From assembly GCA_019456165.1 (NCBI GenBank), contig VRUJ01000022.1:1-64000 (forward strand): a DNA stretch of 64,000 nt, written 5' to 3'. Source of the DNA: Chloroflexota bacterium. GTDB lineage: Bacteria; Chloroflexota; Anaerolineae; Anaerolineales; UBA11579. A program made the position numbers and the translations under genes. The notes under the pieces were generated by a model. That model was not told the DNA's origin. It ran no database searches and saw nothing but the letters and a program-made list of their open reading frames with translations. Below are positions 16,358 through 26,642 of this stretch, in pieces. The number at the start of each line of letters is the position of its first letter. Within the stretch, counting starts at the first letter, position 1.

Positions 16358-19226
16358 AGAGCTTACAACCCCCACTGGCCCACAGCAACCAGAAACCGAT
16401 TTAATGTCCCCTCAGGATAAGTCGCTCGAGCGTTTGACCAGGCGTGTCTTATGGATCGGTATTGCTGCTGGCCTGCTAACTGTAATATTTTATTTGCTAA
16501 TCTATTTTAGTTTAGGTGTGTGGCAAATCCTTGCGGCCGCGGCTGCAGTATTAGTAGGCCTGTTCATTTTAATTTCCGGTCACCTATCAGTGCGATCTGG
16601 TGATCTGGATCGTGCAGGATTACTTGCCTTGACCGCAGGAGTCGTTACTTTCGGCATTGGAGAATTATTTTGGTCAGGTGCAACTTTATTCAACCTCTTG
16701 AATGGATTATTCCTGATACTTATTATCGGCCTTACATTAATCCCAAAAGAAGCTCAAAATTGGATTAGCATCGCAGCAATCTATATAATCGCTTTTCTGG
16801 CCATTAATTTCGGTTCCCCATTCCCCCGCTTCAATTTTGAAGAATCGCCTCTTCTCTTTGGTTATTTGCGTTCCATCACAATCATCCTTAGCATTCTCGC
16901 AGCTTGGATTTTAATTCGCACAATCCGTGGCGGGAACATCCGCTCCCGTCTGGTAACCGCCTTCTTAGTAGTTACCCTTATTCCTCTCGGAATCTTGGCG
17001 ATTTCAACTAATTTGAACACTCAAACCATACTTGCCAATAACGCAAACCAATTACTTTTTGCAGTCGCCTCAGATGCTGCCGCAACCTTTGATACTTACA
17101 TTACAAATAACCGAAGCATTATCCAAACTGAAGCCCAAATCCCTGCCTTAGTAGAACTCTTATCTTTAGATGCAGATTCGCTGAGTGACAGAAATAATCC
17201 AATCCGCAGAGCTGCCAACACAACCTTAAGCGCGCTTGGCCGAAAAGATTCAACTCGAATCCAATCATATGCAATACTCGATGCAAATGGTATCAATATC
17301 CTTGATACAGTTTTCCTTGATATCGGCAATGATGAATCAGGCACCGAATATTTCCAGAAATCATTCTCTGATAATGTGACCTTCGCCTCCTCTGTAGAAT
17401 TTTCAGAAGAATTAGGTTTATTCCATGCGATTTATTTCAGCAGCCCTGTGAAAGATCCCATTGGAAACACGCTAGGTGTATTGCGTGTAAAAACTAGCGC
17501 TGCAGTTTTACAAGAGATTATCCGTGAAACCAATGACCTGGCTGGGGAAGATTCGTTTGGCGTTTTATTCGAGGAAATTGAAGAAAATTATTTGCATCTT
17601 GGCCACGGAATTGCACCTGAAACACTATTTACCAGCATCATGCCTTATGAGCCAGATCAATTACAGGAACTACAAATTCAACGGCGCGTACCTCTGAGCA
17701 CTTTATTTGGCGAAATCTCAATGACTATTCCCGACCTTCACGAGAACTTGTCAGCGGTTGATGAGCAAACTTTTTTCTCAGCCACTGATTTCGCAACCGG
17801 AGAGCGAGTTAATCAAGTTGCGGTTTTACGCTTGGAAGAAAAACCAGAATGGCTCGTCGCCTACTTCCAACCTCAAGATATATTCCTCGCGGTTGCTGAA
17901 CAACAAGCTGTAAATTCAATTGTGCTCGTTCTAGTAATTTCCTTTGCCGTTGTATTTGCTGCCATCTTTTTTGCCGGAGTACTGGCAAAACCAATTACAC
18001 AGCTCACCCAGACAGCCCAACTCGTTGCTGGCGGAAACCTCAAAGCCCGAGCAGAAGTAAGTTCAAAGGATGAAGTCGGAATCCTGGCTAGAACTTTCAA
18101 CAGCATGACCGATCAATTGAATGATGTAATTACCAACCTTGAAGATACTGTTACTGAGCGTACCGCGGCCCTGGAACGTCGGGCTGATTTTCTAAGCGCT
18201 TCAACTGAAGTTGGCCGCGCGGCCACATCGATCTATAACCTAGATGATCTGCTCCCCAAAGTTACCCAGCTCATTAGCGAACATTTCGGTTTCTACCAGG
18301 CGGGAATTTTCCTTATCGATGAAGTTGGCGAGTACGCCGTAATGCGGGCCGCAAACAGTGAAGGTGGTCTACAGATGTTAGCCCGCGGCCACCGCCTCAA
18401 AGTTGGTGAACAAGGTATCGTCGGCTTTGTTACCGGAACAGGTAAGGCACGCATTGCTTTAGATGTGGGTGAAGATGCTGCGCACTTTGATACACCTGAG
18501 CTCCCGGAAACACGTTCCGAGATGGGATTGCCTCTATTATCCGGAGGACGCCTCCTTGGCGCATTAGACGTACAAAGTAAACAGGCAAACGCATTCTCCC
18601 AGGAAGATGTTGAAGCTTTGCGCGTGCTCGCTGACCAAGTTGCTATGGCAATTAATAATGCGGAGCTCTTCGGACAACTTCAGCAAAGCCTGATTGCTGA
18701 ACGTAAGGCGTATGGCGAAATATCCCGCGAAACATGGAAAAACATGGTCGGCAAGCGCAGTGGTTGGGGTTTCCGCTTCGGAGGCAAATCCATAGTTCCC
18801 ACAAGGGGTGCTTGGAACCCCGAAATGCTAGATGCGTCGATTACCAAGAAAACTGTGGTAGGAAAATTGGACAACAATTCCACATTGTCCATACCGATTA
18901 TGATCAGCAACCAAGTAGTGGGTGTTCTCCAGGTACGCAAGGATAACCCTGACGACATCTGGTCTTCTGAAGATCAGGATTTGTTGGAGGCCCTCGTCGT
19001 CCAACTTGGTCTCACTTTAGATAGCGCGAGACTCTACCAGGAAACCCAACAACTAGCCTCCCAGGAACAGCTCGCCAGCGAAATTACCACGAATATAAGG
19101 CAATCGCTGGATATTGATATGGTTTTACAAACAGCCGTGCGCGAATTTGGTGAAGTTCTCGGCGCGAGAGAAGTTGTGATTCGCTTGAACAACCCCGAAC
19201 CTGACGATAGAGCACCAAATAATTAA
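16350..19226 (+). CDS. Large membrane receptor: 6-TM, Cache-like, HAMP, GAF, half-GAF, tail
   Basis: 958 residues from the ATG at 16350, which overlaps the preceding stop as ATGAGTGA; an ATG five codons upstream is the alternative. Residues 25-200 contain six membrane helices. A further helix near 215-235 is followed by an external Cache-like sensor (about 240-510, with YAILDANGINILDT). The last helix (about 522-545) leads to a HAMP domain (545-600) and then a coiled coil. A GAF domain (about 615-775), a W half-GAF (790-895, ETWKNMV) and the shared tail (SEITTNIRQSLDIDMVLQTA) complete it. It looks like a chemoreceptor or kinase with the output replaced by GAF and tail. It is a paralogue of the protein at 20654-23542. 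Confidence 0.87.
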   Translation: MSEELTTPTGPQQPETDLMSPQDKSLERLTRRVLWIGIAAGLLTVIFYLLIYFSLGVWQILAAAAAVLVGLFILISGHLSVRSGDLDRAGLLALTAGVVTFGIGELFWSGATLFNLLNGLFLILIIGLTLIPKEAQNWISIAAIYIIAFLAINFGSPFPRFNFEESPLLFGYLRSITIILSILAAWILIRTIRGGNIRSRLVTAFLVVTLIPLGILAISTNLNTQTILANNANQLLFAVASDAAATFDTYITNNRSIIQTEAQIPALVELLSLDADSLSDRNNPIRRAANTTLSALGRKDSTRIQSYAILDANGINILDTVFLDIGNDESGTEYFQKSFSDNVTFASSVEFSEELGLFHAIYFSSPVKDPIGNTLGVLRVKTSAAVLQEIIRETNDLAGEDSFGVLFEEIEENYLHLGHGIAPETLFTSIMPYEPDQLQELQIQRRVPLSTLFGEISMTIPDLHENLSAVDEQTFFSATDFATGERVNQVAVLRLEEKPEWLVAYFQPQDIFLAVAEQQAVNSIVLVLVISFAVVFAAIFFAGVLAKPITQLTQTAQLVAGGNLKARAEVSSKDEVGILARTFNSMTDQLNDVITNLEDTVTERTAALERRADFLSASTEVGRAATSIYNLDDLLPKVTQLISEHFGFYQAGIFLIDEVGEYAVMRAANSEGGLQMLARGHRLKVGEQGIVGFVTGTGKARIALDVGEDAAHFDTPELPETRSEMGLPLLSGGRLLGALDVQSKQANAFSQEDVEALRVLADQVAMAINNAELFGQLQQSLIAERKAYGEISRETWKNMVGKRSGWGFRFGGKSIVPTRGAWNPEMLDASITKKTVVGKLDNNSTLSIPIMISNQVVGVLQVRKDNPDDIWSSEDQDLLEALVVQLGLTLDSARLYQETQQLASQEQLASEITTNIRQSLDIDMVLQTAVREFGEVLGAREVVIRLNNPEPDDRAPNN

Positions 19227-19260
19227 TGAAGTTTAAAATTTGTAATGAGAGAGATATAAA

Positions 19261-20661
19261 GTGACTCGCACAAACACATTCAGATACACGCTCTTTGGAG
19301 CATTCTTCGGTCTATTATTCCCTTTGGTAGCAACTCTGCTTGATTTCTTTTATATTGCAAAAACGCCTTTGGAGAGCCTTTCATTGGAAGCTGTAATCCA
19401 AATTCAAACAGGCAATCCTTTGCATTGGATAATTGATTCCGCTCCTTTGGTCGTAGGCATAATTGCCAGTATCGCAGGTAGGCGGCAAGACGCCTCCGCT
19501 CAACTAAACGAAAAGTTAAGCGAACAAATTTATCAACACTCAAAATTAGCATTTGAGCTAGAACAAAATACAGAAAATCTCGAGGAAAATGTAAATCAAC
19601 GCACCGAAGAATTAAATCGCCGTGCCACCTACTTAGAAGCTGCTGGGCTTGTGGCCCGAGATGCAACATCTATTCTAGACCCTCAGGAATTAATCACTAG
19701 AGCTGCAACATTGATTGCGGAGCATTTTGGTTTTTACCATGTAGGCATCTTCCTCATTGATCAAAAGAATGAATGGGCGATATTAAGAGCAGCATCTAGC
19801 CCTGGTGGACACCAAATGATTTCCCGGGGGCACAGATTACCGGTTGGCAAGCAAGGTATCGTGGGTTATGTAACCGGTATTGGGCAACCCCGTGTTGCTC
19901 AATCCATCGGGGAAGATAAAATCCACTCTCTTACAACAGAATTACCCGAAACTCGTTCAGAGATGGCTCTCCCTTTAAGAGCGCGAGGTGAAATTCTTGG
20001 TGCATTAGATATTCAGGATAGCAAAGAAAATGCATTCTCTGATGAGGATGTTTCAGTTCTGCAAACCCTTGCTGATCAAATTGCCCTGGCAATCAGCAAT
20101 GCGAAACTATACCAAGAAGCCCAAGAAAATCTCCAGGAAGTGCAGCGTACTCGTGGAGACTCAAGCACTCAAGCTTGGGATCAAGCCAATCGTCATAGTA
20201 CTCTTCCCATGTTCCGCTTTTCGGATGGTGAGGTTTCACCCCTCGATTTAGCAGATGAACCTCTTTCCGGTAACGCGTTCAAACTACCTATTAGAGTGCG
20301 TGGCGAAATCATTGGTGAAATTGACATTCAAAAAGACGACAGTAATTTAAACGACTGGGCAGAAGAAGAACTAAAACTAATGGAAACCCTAGCTGACCAG
20401 GTTGGTATCGCTCTAGACAGCGCTAAACTATTCCAAGAAACTCGCAATCGTGCAGTCAATGAAAAATTAGTGAGTGAAATAACCACTCACGTTAGAGGTA
20501 CCCTAGACGTTGAGACAATATTAAAAACAGCCGCCCAAGAAGTTCGAAAAACCTTAAACTTGCCTGAAGTTACCATCCGTCTAGCTTCAATCCCGGATTC
20601 AGAACCCGGTACAAGTAACAACGGGCAATCCGAAACCCTGGACAGTGAATACAATGAGTAA
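19261..20661 (+). CDS. Two-TM GAF protein without output domain
   Basis: 466 residues starting at GTG 19261, with GAGAG about eight bases upstream. Two membrane helices (about 10-30 and 58-76) precede a coiled coil (85-122). A GAF domain (130-285; FYHVGIFLID, GIVGYVT, SEMALPL) is followed by a W half-GAF (about 300-395, QAWDQAN) and the shared tail (SEITTHVRGTLDVETILKTA). No extracellular domain lies between the two helices beyond about 27 residues, so sensing is probably intracellular. It sits between the two paralogous Cache receptors. Confidence 0.85.
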   Translation: MTRTNTFRYTLFGAFFGLLFPLVATLLDFFYIAKTPLESLSLEAVIQIQTGNPLHWIIDSAPLVVGIIASIAGRRQDASAQLNEKLSEQIYQHSKLAFELEQNTENLEENVNQRTEELNRRATYLEAAGLVARDATSILDPQELITRAATLIAEHFGFYHVGIFLIDQKNEWAILRAASSPGGHQMISRGHRLPVGKQGIVGYVTGIGQPRVAQSIGEDKIHSLTTELPETRSEMALPLRARGEILGALDIQDSKENAFSDEDVSVLQTLADQIALAISNAKLYQEAQENLQEVQRTRGDSSTQAWDQANRHSTLPMFRFSDGEVSPLDLADEPLSGNAFKLPIRVRGEIIGEIDIQKDDSNLNDWAEEELKLMETLADQVGIALDSAKLFQETRNRAVNEKLVSEITTHVRGTLDVETILKTAAQEVRKTLNLPEVTIRLASIPDSEPGTSNNGQSETLDSEYNE

Positions 20662-23542
20662 TGAATTAGACAAACCAATCTCAAACAACCCATCTGGACG
20701 GTCACCGATTATGGGTCAGGATGAATCGCGTAATTCCCTAGCAAGCCGCGTTATATGGATCGGAATCCTGATTGGTTTCCTAACATTTGGTTTGTTCCTG
20801 ATTGTCTATAATTCGTTAGGAGAATGGCAGATTCTAGCTGCTGCACTTGCCATTCTCCTCGGCGTATTATCATTGTTTGCCGGTTTCTTATCCTTGCGCA
20901 GAGACAATATCGAACAAGCCGGATCATTTACCCTGCTTGCAGTTTTTATTGCTTACGCTCCTGGAGAATTATTCTGGTCTGGCTTGACGATTAACAATCT
21001 GATGGGCGGGTCATTCCTCATACTTCTGATCGGCTTGGCGATGATACCAGGTAGGGTGAGGACCTGGATTAGCCTCTCGCTCATCTATCTAGTAATAATA
21101 TTAGCGGTCAATATTTTTGAACCAATTCCTCGTTTCAATGTCGAATTGTCACCCACATTGGATTTTTATGTTCGTTCCACCACAATCTTTCTCACCTTGG
21201 TAGTTTCATGGATGCTGGTCAATGCCATCCGCACTGGTGACATCCGTACACGCCTGGTTACTGCATTTCTGATGGTCACACTCATCCCGTTGGGTCTATT
21301 AGCCCTTATCAACAACATCAACACTCAAAACATTCTTACAAATAGCGCCAATCAATTACTCTTTGCTGTAGCATCTGATACTGTTGATGCTTTCGACGAT
21401 TACATATCAAACCAAAAAAGTACTATCCTAACTGAATCTCAACAACCTACTTTTGCTGAATTCCTGGCCTTAGACCCAGAATCTCAAACTGATAGGAATA
21501 ATCCCATCCGGGCTGCAGCAAATACATTATTGAGCAGCCTGGCTAGAAAAGATTTTACGCGCATCAGATCATATGCATTGCTTGATGCAAATGGTATCAA
21601 TGTCCTTGATACAGTATTCCTCGATATTGGAAATGATGAATCGAACACTGAATATTTCAATAAATCCTATTCTGATAAATTGACGTTCGCCTCCTCTGTA
21701 GAATTTTCTTTGGAGCCAGGTGTTTTCCATTCCATTTATTTCAGCAGCCCAGTAAGAGATGTTTTCAATGAAATAGTTGGAGTACTAAGAGTAAAGATTA
21801 GCGCTTCAGTTTTGCAGGAGACAATCCAGGGAACCAACGACCTGGCCGGAGAGGATTCGTTCGGTGTTTTGTTCGAAGAGATTGAAGGCAATTTCTTGCA
21901 CTTAGCACACGGAGCGGCCCCTGAAACACTTTTTACTACAATCATGCCGTATGAAGCTGACCTACTGGAGGAACTACGAGCCTCGCAACGCATTCCTTTG
22001 ACCACCTTTTTTGGTGAAGTCTCCATGAATTTACCCGAATTGCACGAAAATTTAAATGCTCTCGACGAGGAAGCCTTTTTCACTGCAACCGATATAGCCA
22101 CTGGAGATCGTATTAACCAAATCTCAGTTTTACGTTCGTCTGAAAATCCTGATTGGATCATAGCGTATTTTCAGCCCCAAGATATATTCCTCGCAGTTGC
22201 TGAACAGCAAGCTCTTTCATCCATCGTGCTGGTGATAATTATTGCAGTATTTGTAGCAGCCATTGCTATATTCGTCGCCCGTTTGCTTTCAGACCCAATT
22301 ACCCAGCTCACCAAGGTGGCCCAGAGCGTGGCGGGAGGCGACCTTACGGCAAGAGCCGAAGTGATTTCCCAAGACGAAGTTGGCATTCTTGCCACCGCGT
22401 TTAACAGCATGACCGATCAAGTAAACGATGTCATCACGAATCTAGAAGACACAGTTGCCTTACGCACTCAAGCATTGGAAAAACGGGCCCAATACCTGGA
22501 AGCTGCAGCAGAGGTCGGTCGTGTTGCCAGCGAATTTCGCGACTTAGATAAATTGTTAGATACCATCACTCACCTGGTAAGTGACCGCTTTGATTTCTAC
22601 CACGTTGGCATTCTTTTATTGGATGACAGCGGTGAATATGCTGTTTTGAAAGCCTCAAATAGCGAAGGCGGCTGGCGCATGATCGCTCGCGGGCACCGGC
22701 TGCGCGTCGGAGAAGAAGGCATTGTTGGTTATGTTACTTCAACTGGTGAGGCACGCATTGAACAAAGCGTGAAAGGTGAGGGTGCCTTCTATTTTGGTAA
22801 CCCTGAACTTCCCAATACGCGATCAGAATTGGCTCTGCCCCTCAAAACCGGAGACCAAATATTTGGCGCATTGGATGTGCAGAGTGTAGAAGAAGAAGCT
22901 TTTTCAGAAGAAGATGTCACAGTTCTTCAGGTTTTGGCAGACCAAGTAGCCATGGCAATCAACAATGCTCTCCTGCTTGACCGTGTCCAAAAGAGTTTGG
23001 AGATCGAACGCCGAGTATTTGGAGAATTAAGCGCGAAAGGATGGGACAAATTGATCCAAGCCAAGCCTGATGTCGGATTCCACAGCACCATAAAAGGCAC
23101 TAGCCCTGTTGGTGGAGATTGGCATTCAGGATCTGAAGAGGCTCTCCGAATTGGAGATTCTATTCAATCTCCAGATAAAGATGACCCAGAAAAACAATTG
23201 CTCTCTGTGCCGCTAAAGATTCACGGAGATAACGTTATTGGTATCCTTGAAACCTACAAATTATCCAGTGATGGTCCTTGGACAACTCAAGAAATATCAA
23301 TACTTGAAGCAATTAGCGATCAACTTGGCGCTGCTCTAGAAAATGCACGCCTCTTTGAAGCTACTCAAAGCCAAGCCCAACGCGAGCGTATTACTTCTGA
23401 AGTCGCCAGCAGAATCTGGGCTTCATCCAGCGTGGATACAATCCTCGAAACCGCCGTTCAGGAACTAGGTCGAGCGCTGAACGCATCCCAAGGCACGATC
23501 CGATTAGATATTAGTGACCAAGATAAAAATATACCTGATTAA
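20654..23542 (+). CDS. Large membrane receptor, paralogue of the 16350 gene
   Basis: 962 residues from ATG 20654, which overlaps the preceding stop as ATGAGTAA and matches the start context of the paralogue. A GTG three codons upstream is rejected. The domain order is the same: six membrane helices, a Cache-like external domain (YALLDANGINVLDT), a helix, HAMP (about 548-600), coiled coil, GAF (about 620-780), W half-GAF (KGWDKLI) and tail (SRIWASSSVDTILETA). Identity to the 16350 protein is high in the Cache and HAMP parts and lower in the half-GAF, which fits duplication with diverging interaction surfaces. No output domain is present. Confidence 0.87.
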   Translation: MSNELDKPISNNPSGRSPIMGQDESRNSLASRVIWIGILIGFLTFGLFLIVYNSLGEWQILAAALAILLGVLSLFAGFLSLRRDNIEQAGSFTLLAVFIAYAPGELFWSGLTINNLMGGSFLILLIGLAMIPGRVRTWISLSLIYLVIILAVNIFEPIPRFNVELSPTLDFYVRSTTIFLTLVVSWMLVNAIRTGDIRTRLVTAFLMVTLIPLGLLALINNINTQNILTNSANQLLFAVASDTVDAFDDYISNQKSTILTESQQPTFAEFLALDPESQTDRNNPIRAAANTLLSSLARKDFTRIRSYALLDANGINVLDTVFLDIGNDESNTEYFNKSYSDKLTFASSVEFSLEPGVFHSIYFSSPVRDVFNEIVGVLRVKISASVLQETIQGTNDLAGEDSFGVLFEEIEGNFLHLAHGAAPETLFTTIMPYEADLLEELRASQRIPLTTFFGEVSMNLPELHENLNALDEEAFFTATDIATGDRINQISVLRSSENPDWIIAYFQPQDIFLAVAEQQALSSIVLVIIIAVFVAAIAIFVARLLSDPITQLTKVAQSVAGGDLTARAEVISQDEVGILATAFNSMTDQVNDVITNLEDTVALRTQALEKRAQYLEAAAEVGRVASEFRDLDKLLDTITHLVSDRFDFYHVGILLLDDSGEYAVLKASNSEGGWRMIARGHRLRVGEEGIVGYVTSTGEARIEQSVKGEGAFYFGNPELPNTRSELALPLKTGDQIFGALDVQSVEEEAFSEEDVTVLQVLADQVAMAINNALLLDRVQKSLEIERRVFGELSAKGWDKLIQAKPDVGFHSTIKGTSPVGGDWHSGSEEALRIGDSIQSPDKDDPEKQLLSVPLKIHGDNVIGILETYKLSSDGPWTTQEISILEAISDQLGAALENARLFEATQSQAQRERITSEVASRIWASSSVDTILETAVQELGRALNASQGTIRLDISDQDKNIPD

Positions 23543-23672
23543 TAGAAGATGCAAATCCAAATGATGAGTTACTCAACGATAATCTTACATCCACCCACGG
23601 TCTTCCACTACGCTTGGCCGGACCTTTATCGAAATGGTTCTCAAGTAACCGGTAATAAAACCAGAGGTTATT
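23543..23672 (+). other. Longest internal gap of the GAF locus
   Basis: This gap of 130 bases separates the second Cache receptor from the next gene, while the other junctions are between overlapping and about 38 bases. Two short open frames cross it, one of 44 codons from ATG 23549, but neither has a ribosome binding site. AGAGG before ATG 23673 belongs to the next gene. An internal promoter or processing site is possible, but I see no clear -10/-35 pair. Confidence 0.3.
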
Positions 23673-26639
23673 ATGCTTAAATTATTCCGCCAAAATCTCC
23701 GTTGGAAGGTCGGATTGATAATCAGTGTCATCATTATTCTAGTTTTCGGGGTTGGAACTTATTTCAAGTACCAAAACCAGAAACGATTATTGCTTAACAA
23801 CTTGGGTATTGAGGTCGAGCATAGCGCCATGATTATCAAAGGTTCTATCAACCAAATTGATAATCTACCTGAGATTCAGCAAGTTGTAGATGAAATTGAT
23901 CGCGCTCTAAATAGCGGAGGAGCACAGAGCCAACCCATGGTGGAAGTGGGGGATGATATGGCGATGGGGGCGGGTAGCGTTTATGAGATTTTCATCATCG
24001 ACGACCAATCAATTGTCTTGGCATCCAACATTGCAGAATTAATCGGACAACCCATGGATCTTTCTGACACCGCCGAGGTTTTGGAGACTGACGTAGAATT
24101 TGAATCTGGAGTAATGCTTCACGGAGATCATGAATCTTTTCATGGAACCTTGGCCATTGGATCTGACACCAGGTTTACACCCATAGAAGCAGGAGCAATC
24201 CATATCGCTCTACCATTAACACTAATTGAAGCCAGCCTCAGAAGTGGCCTATTTCTAGATTTAGCCATTATGGGCTCTCTATTCATAGCAATATTACTTG
24301 GAGTCTCAATTGTTGTTTCCTGGGTAGTCATGAATCCGGTTGTCACAATGACGACACAAATTAATAAATCTCAAGATGAAGAATCTTCTGCTCAGATCCA
24401 GGTAACCAGTGAAGATGAAATCGGTCAGCTCGGGTCTGCTCTTAACCAGTTGTTAATTGCTCGCAAAATAGCTAAAGAGCAAACCAAAGAGGCTCACGAT
24501 CAGCTTGAAATGCGCATGCAAGAATTGGAACAACGAGCTTTCCAAACGGAAACTTCTGCTATTGTTGCTCGAGAAGCCGCTGCAATTCGGGAAGTGGACG
24601 AGTTGCTAGATCGTGTAACTCATCTAATCTCAGATCGTTTCAGCTATTATCACACTGGAATTTTCCTGCTTGACAAAAATGAAGAATACGCCGTTCTCCA
24701 AGCTGCTAACTCGGAAGGTGGTAAAAACATGTTAGCACGCGGCCATAAACTGCAGGTCGGTAGAGTAGGTGTTGTGGGATATGCCGCTGGTGAGGGTTTT
24801 CCGCGGATCGCCCAAGATGTGGGTGCAGACGTTATCTACTACGATAATCCGGATATGCCAAACACGCGCTCCGAGATGGCTCTGCCTCTCACCATAAGAG
24901 GAAAAGTGATTGGTGTGCTGGATGTGCAATCTACTGAGGCCAACGCATTTTCGAGAGAAGATCAGCAAGTGTTACAAATCCTGGTAGATCAGATCTCCCT
25001 TGCTATCGAAAATGCACGCCTTCTTGAGACCAGCCAAAGAGCGCTCGAAGATTTGGAATTCTTATATGGCCAGCAGGTCTCAAGCGCCTGGCAAAAAAGG
25101 CTCAAAAATAGACCAGTTGCGTACTCATTCAGCTCTACCGGTTTAGATTCCACTCAAGAAGATTTGGCTCAGGTGAATGATTCGACCCGAAAACTCACCA
25201 AGGAAATTAATTTCCGAGATAAAACCTTTGGCAAAATCAACTTTCTGCGAGAAGAAAACCAAAGACCTTGGACTGAGTCAGATATTGAATTGGTTGATGA
25301 AATAATCGAACAAACTACTCTTGCTCTAGAGAGCGCACGCTTAGCAGAACAAATTCGATTGCGTTCAGATCAAATCCAATTACTCCAAGAAATCACTTCC
25401 TTGGCTGCTTCGCTATTAGACGAAAAAGAATTATTAGACGCTACCACACAAAAGCTAACTGAAAACTTAGATCTATTCCGCTGTGACGTAGTACTTTATG
25501 ACGAGGATCAGAAAATTGCTACGCTTGTATCTGAAGCCCATGCTCCAAGTGATTCCCCCGATATTGTGACTCAAGTTAAGAATTTCGAAATACAGAACAA
25601 TGAAATTTTTCTGGAAGTGATACGCACCCAAAAACCCCTCCTGATTTATGATGTACAAAACGATCCGCGTACAAAAAACATGCATAAAATCTTGGAACGC
25701 TTAGGAGTAAACACCCAATTTATCATACCTCTCGTAGTGCGAAATGAAGTAACAGGCGCCATAAGGTTACACGTTACAGACGATGAAAGGCGCTTTGATG
25801 ATGAGGAAATTGTATTGTTAGAGCAGATAAGTACACAGGTTGCTACCGCCCTTGATGTAGCTCAACTTTTCCAAGCTGAGCAGCAAGGTCGACAAAGCGC
25901 TTCTGCTTTGCTCGAAATTTCGCAGATTGCAGGCTCTTCCCTCGACCTTATGCAAGTGTTGTCCGATTTGGCTATGCGCACTGCTCAAGCGACCCAAGCC
26001 ACTCGCTGCACAATATCTATGTTAGATCAGAATGCAGAATTTCTAACCCCAATTGTTTCACAATTTGCTGACGGGCATATTGACGACGAGCTTTGGAAGT
26101 TGTTCCAGCAGCGAAAAGCAGACCGCCTAGATTCCATGCCGCTCTATGAGCAAGTTGTTCAACAAAAGCAACCTAAAATATTGGATGACCCAACTCGCAC
26201 AGATTTGATCCCTGAAAAATGGATAAAAACATTCAAAATGGAGGTTGTACTTCTCGTCCCCCTAATCAGCCAAAATAAGGTTATTGGCGTAATAACGTTG
26301 GATCATGATAAACGCTATCGCGAATTCACGCCTACTCAGATAGAACTAGCTCAGACCATAGCCGGCCAAGTGGCGACCACTATTGAAAATGTCAATCTCT
26401 TCGAAGAAACCTTCCAACGTGCAGAAAGGGAACGTCTTGTGGCTGAAATCACTAGCAAAATCCGGGCCAGCAATGATCCCGACGATATATTGGATACTGC
26501 CATGGAAGAACTTCGTTCGGCTTTAGGACCAAAATCCGATCAGGAATTAACCCATGCAAAACTTGGTATAACCGGAGCACTGGTTTGGGATGAAACTTTT
26601 GAAAAAGGCAGAGCAGCAAAAGAGAAAAAAGGCGAATAA
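23673..26639 (+). CDS. Membrane receptor with HAMP-like region and three GAF domains
   Basis: 988 residues. A membrane helix at 14-32, an external sensor of about 155 residues (Cache-like, VYEIFIIDDQSIVLASN) and a second helix (about 192-222) lead to a HAMP-like segment and coiled coil (225-290). GAF1 (about 300-455) is followed by the W half-GAF (465-565, SSAWQKRL), then GAF2 (575-735, FRCDVVLYD) and GAF3 (745-910, ATRCTISMLD). The shared tail (TSKIRASNDPDDILDTAMEEL) and a short basic end follow. AGAGG precedes the ATG. It has no kinase domain. The ParA-like gene starts three bases after its stop. Confidence 0.85.
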   Translation: MLKLFRQNLRWKVGLIISVIIILVFGVGTYFKYQNQKRLLLNNLGIEVEHSAMIIKGSINQIDNLPEIQQVVDEIDRALNSGGAQSQPMVEVGDDMAMGAGSVYEIFIIDDQSIVLASNIAELIGQPMDLSDTAEVLETDVEFESGVMLHGDHESFHGTLAIGSDTRFTPIEAGAIHIALPLTLIEASLRSGLFLDLAIMGSLFIAILLGVSIVVSWVVMNPVVTMTTQINKSQDEESSAQIQVTSEDEIGQLGSALNQLLIARKIAKEQTKEAHDQLEMRMQELEQRAFQTETSAIVAREAAAIREVDELLDRVTHLISDRFSYYHTGIFLLDKNEEYAVLQAANSEGGKNMLARGHKLQVGRVGVVGYAAGEGFPRIAQDVGADVIYYDNPDMPNTRSEMALPLTIRGKVIGVLDVQSTEANAFSREDQQVLQILVDQISLAIENARLLETSQRALEDLEFLYGQQVSSAWQKRLKNRPVAYSFSSTGLDSTQEDLAQVNDSTRKLTKEINFRDKTFGKINFLREENQRPWTESDIELVDEIIEQTTLALESARLAEQIRLRSDQIQLLQEITSLAASLLDEKELLDATTQKLTENLDLFRCDVVLYDEDQKIATLVSEAHAPSDSPDIVTQVKNFEIQNNEIFLEVIRTQKPLLIYDVQNDPRTKNMHKILERLGVNTQFIIPLVVRNEVTGAIRLHVTDDERRFDDEEIVLLEQISTQVATALDVAQLFQAEQQGRQSASALLEISQIAGSSLDLMQVLSDLAMRTAQATQATRCTISMLDQNAEFLTPIVSQFADGHIDDELWKLFQQRKADRLDSMPLYEQVVQQKQPKILDDPTRTDLIPEKWIKTFKMEVVLLVPLISQNKVIGVITLDHDKRYREFTPTQIELAQTIAGQVATTIENVNLFEETFQRAERERLVAEITSKIRASNDPDDILDTAMEELRSALGPKSDQELTHAKLGITGALVWDETFEKGRAAKEKKGE

Positions 26640-26642
26640 CGC

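Noticed and set aside
23549-23683. Possible small gene in the 130-base gap of the GAF locus
   Set aside because: The 44-codon frame has no ribosome binding site, overlaps the next start and shows no recognisable motif.
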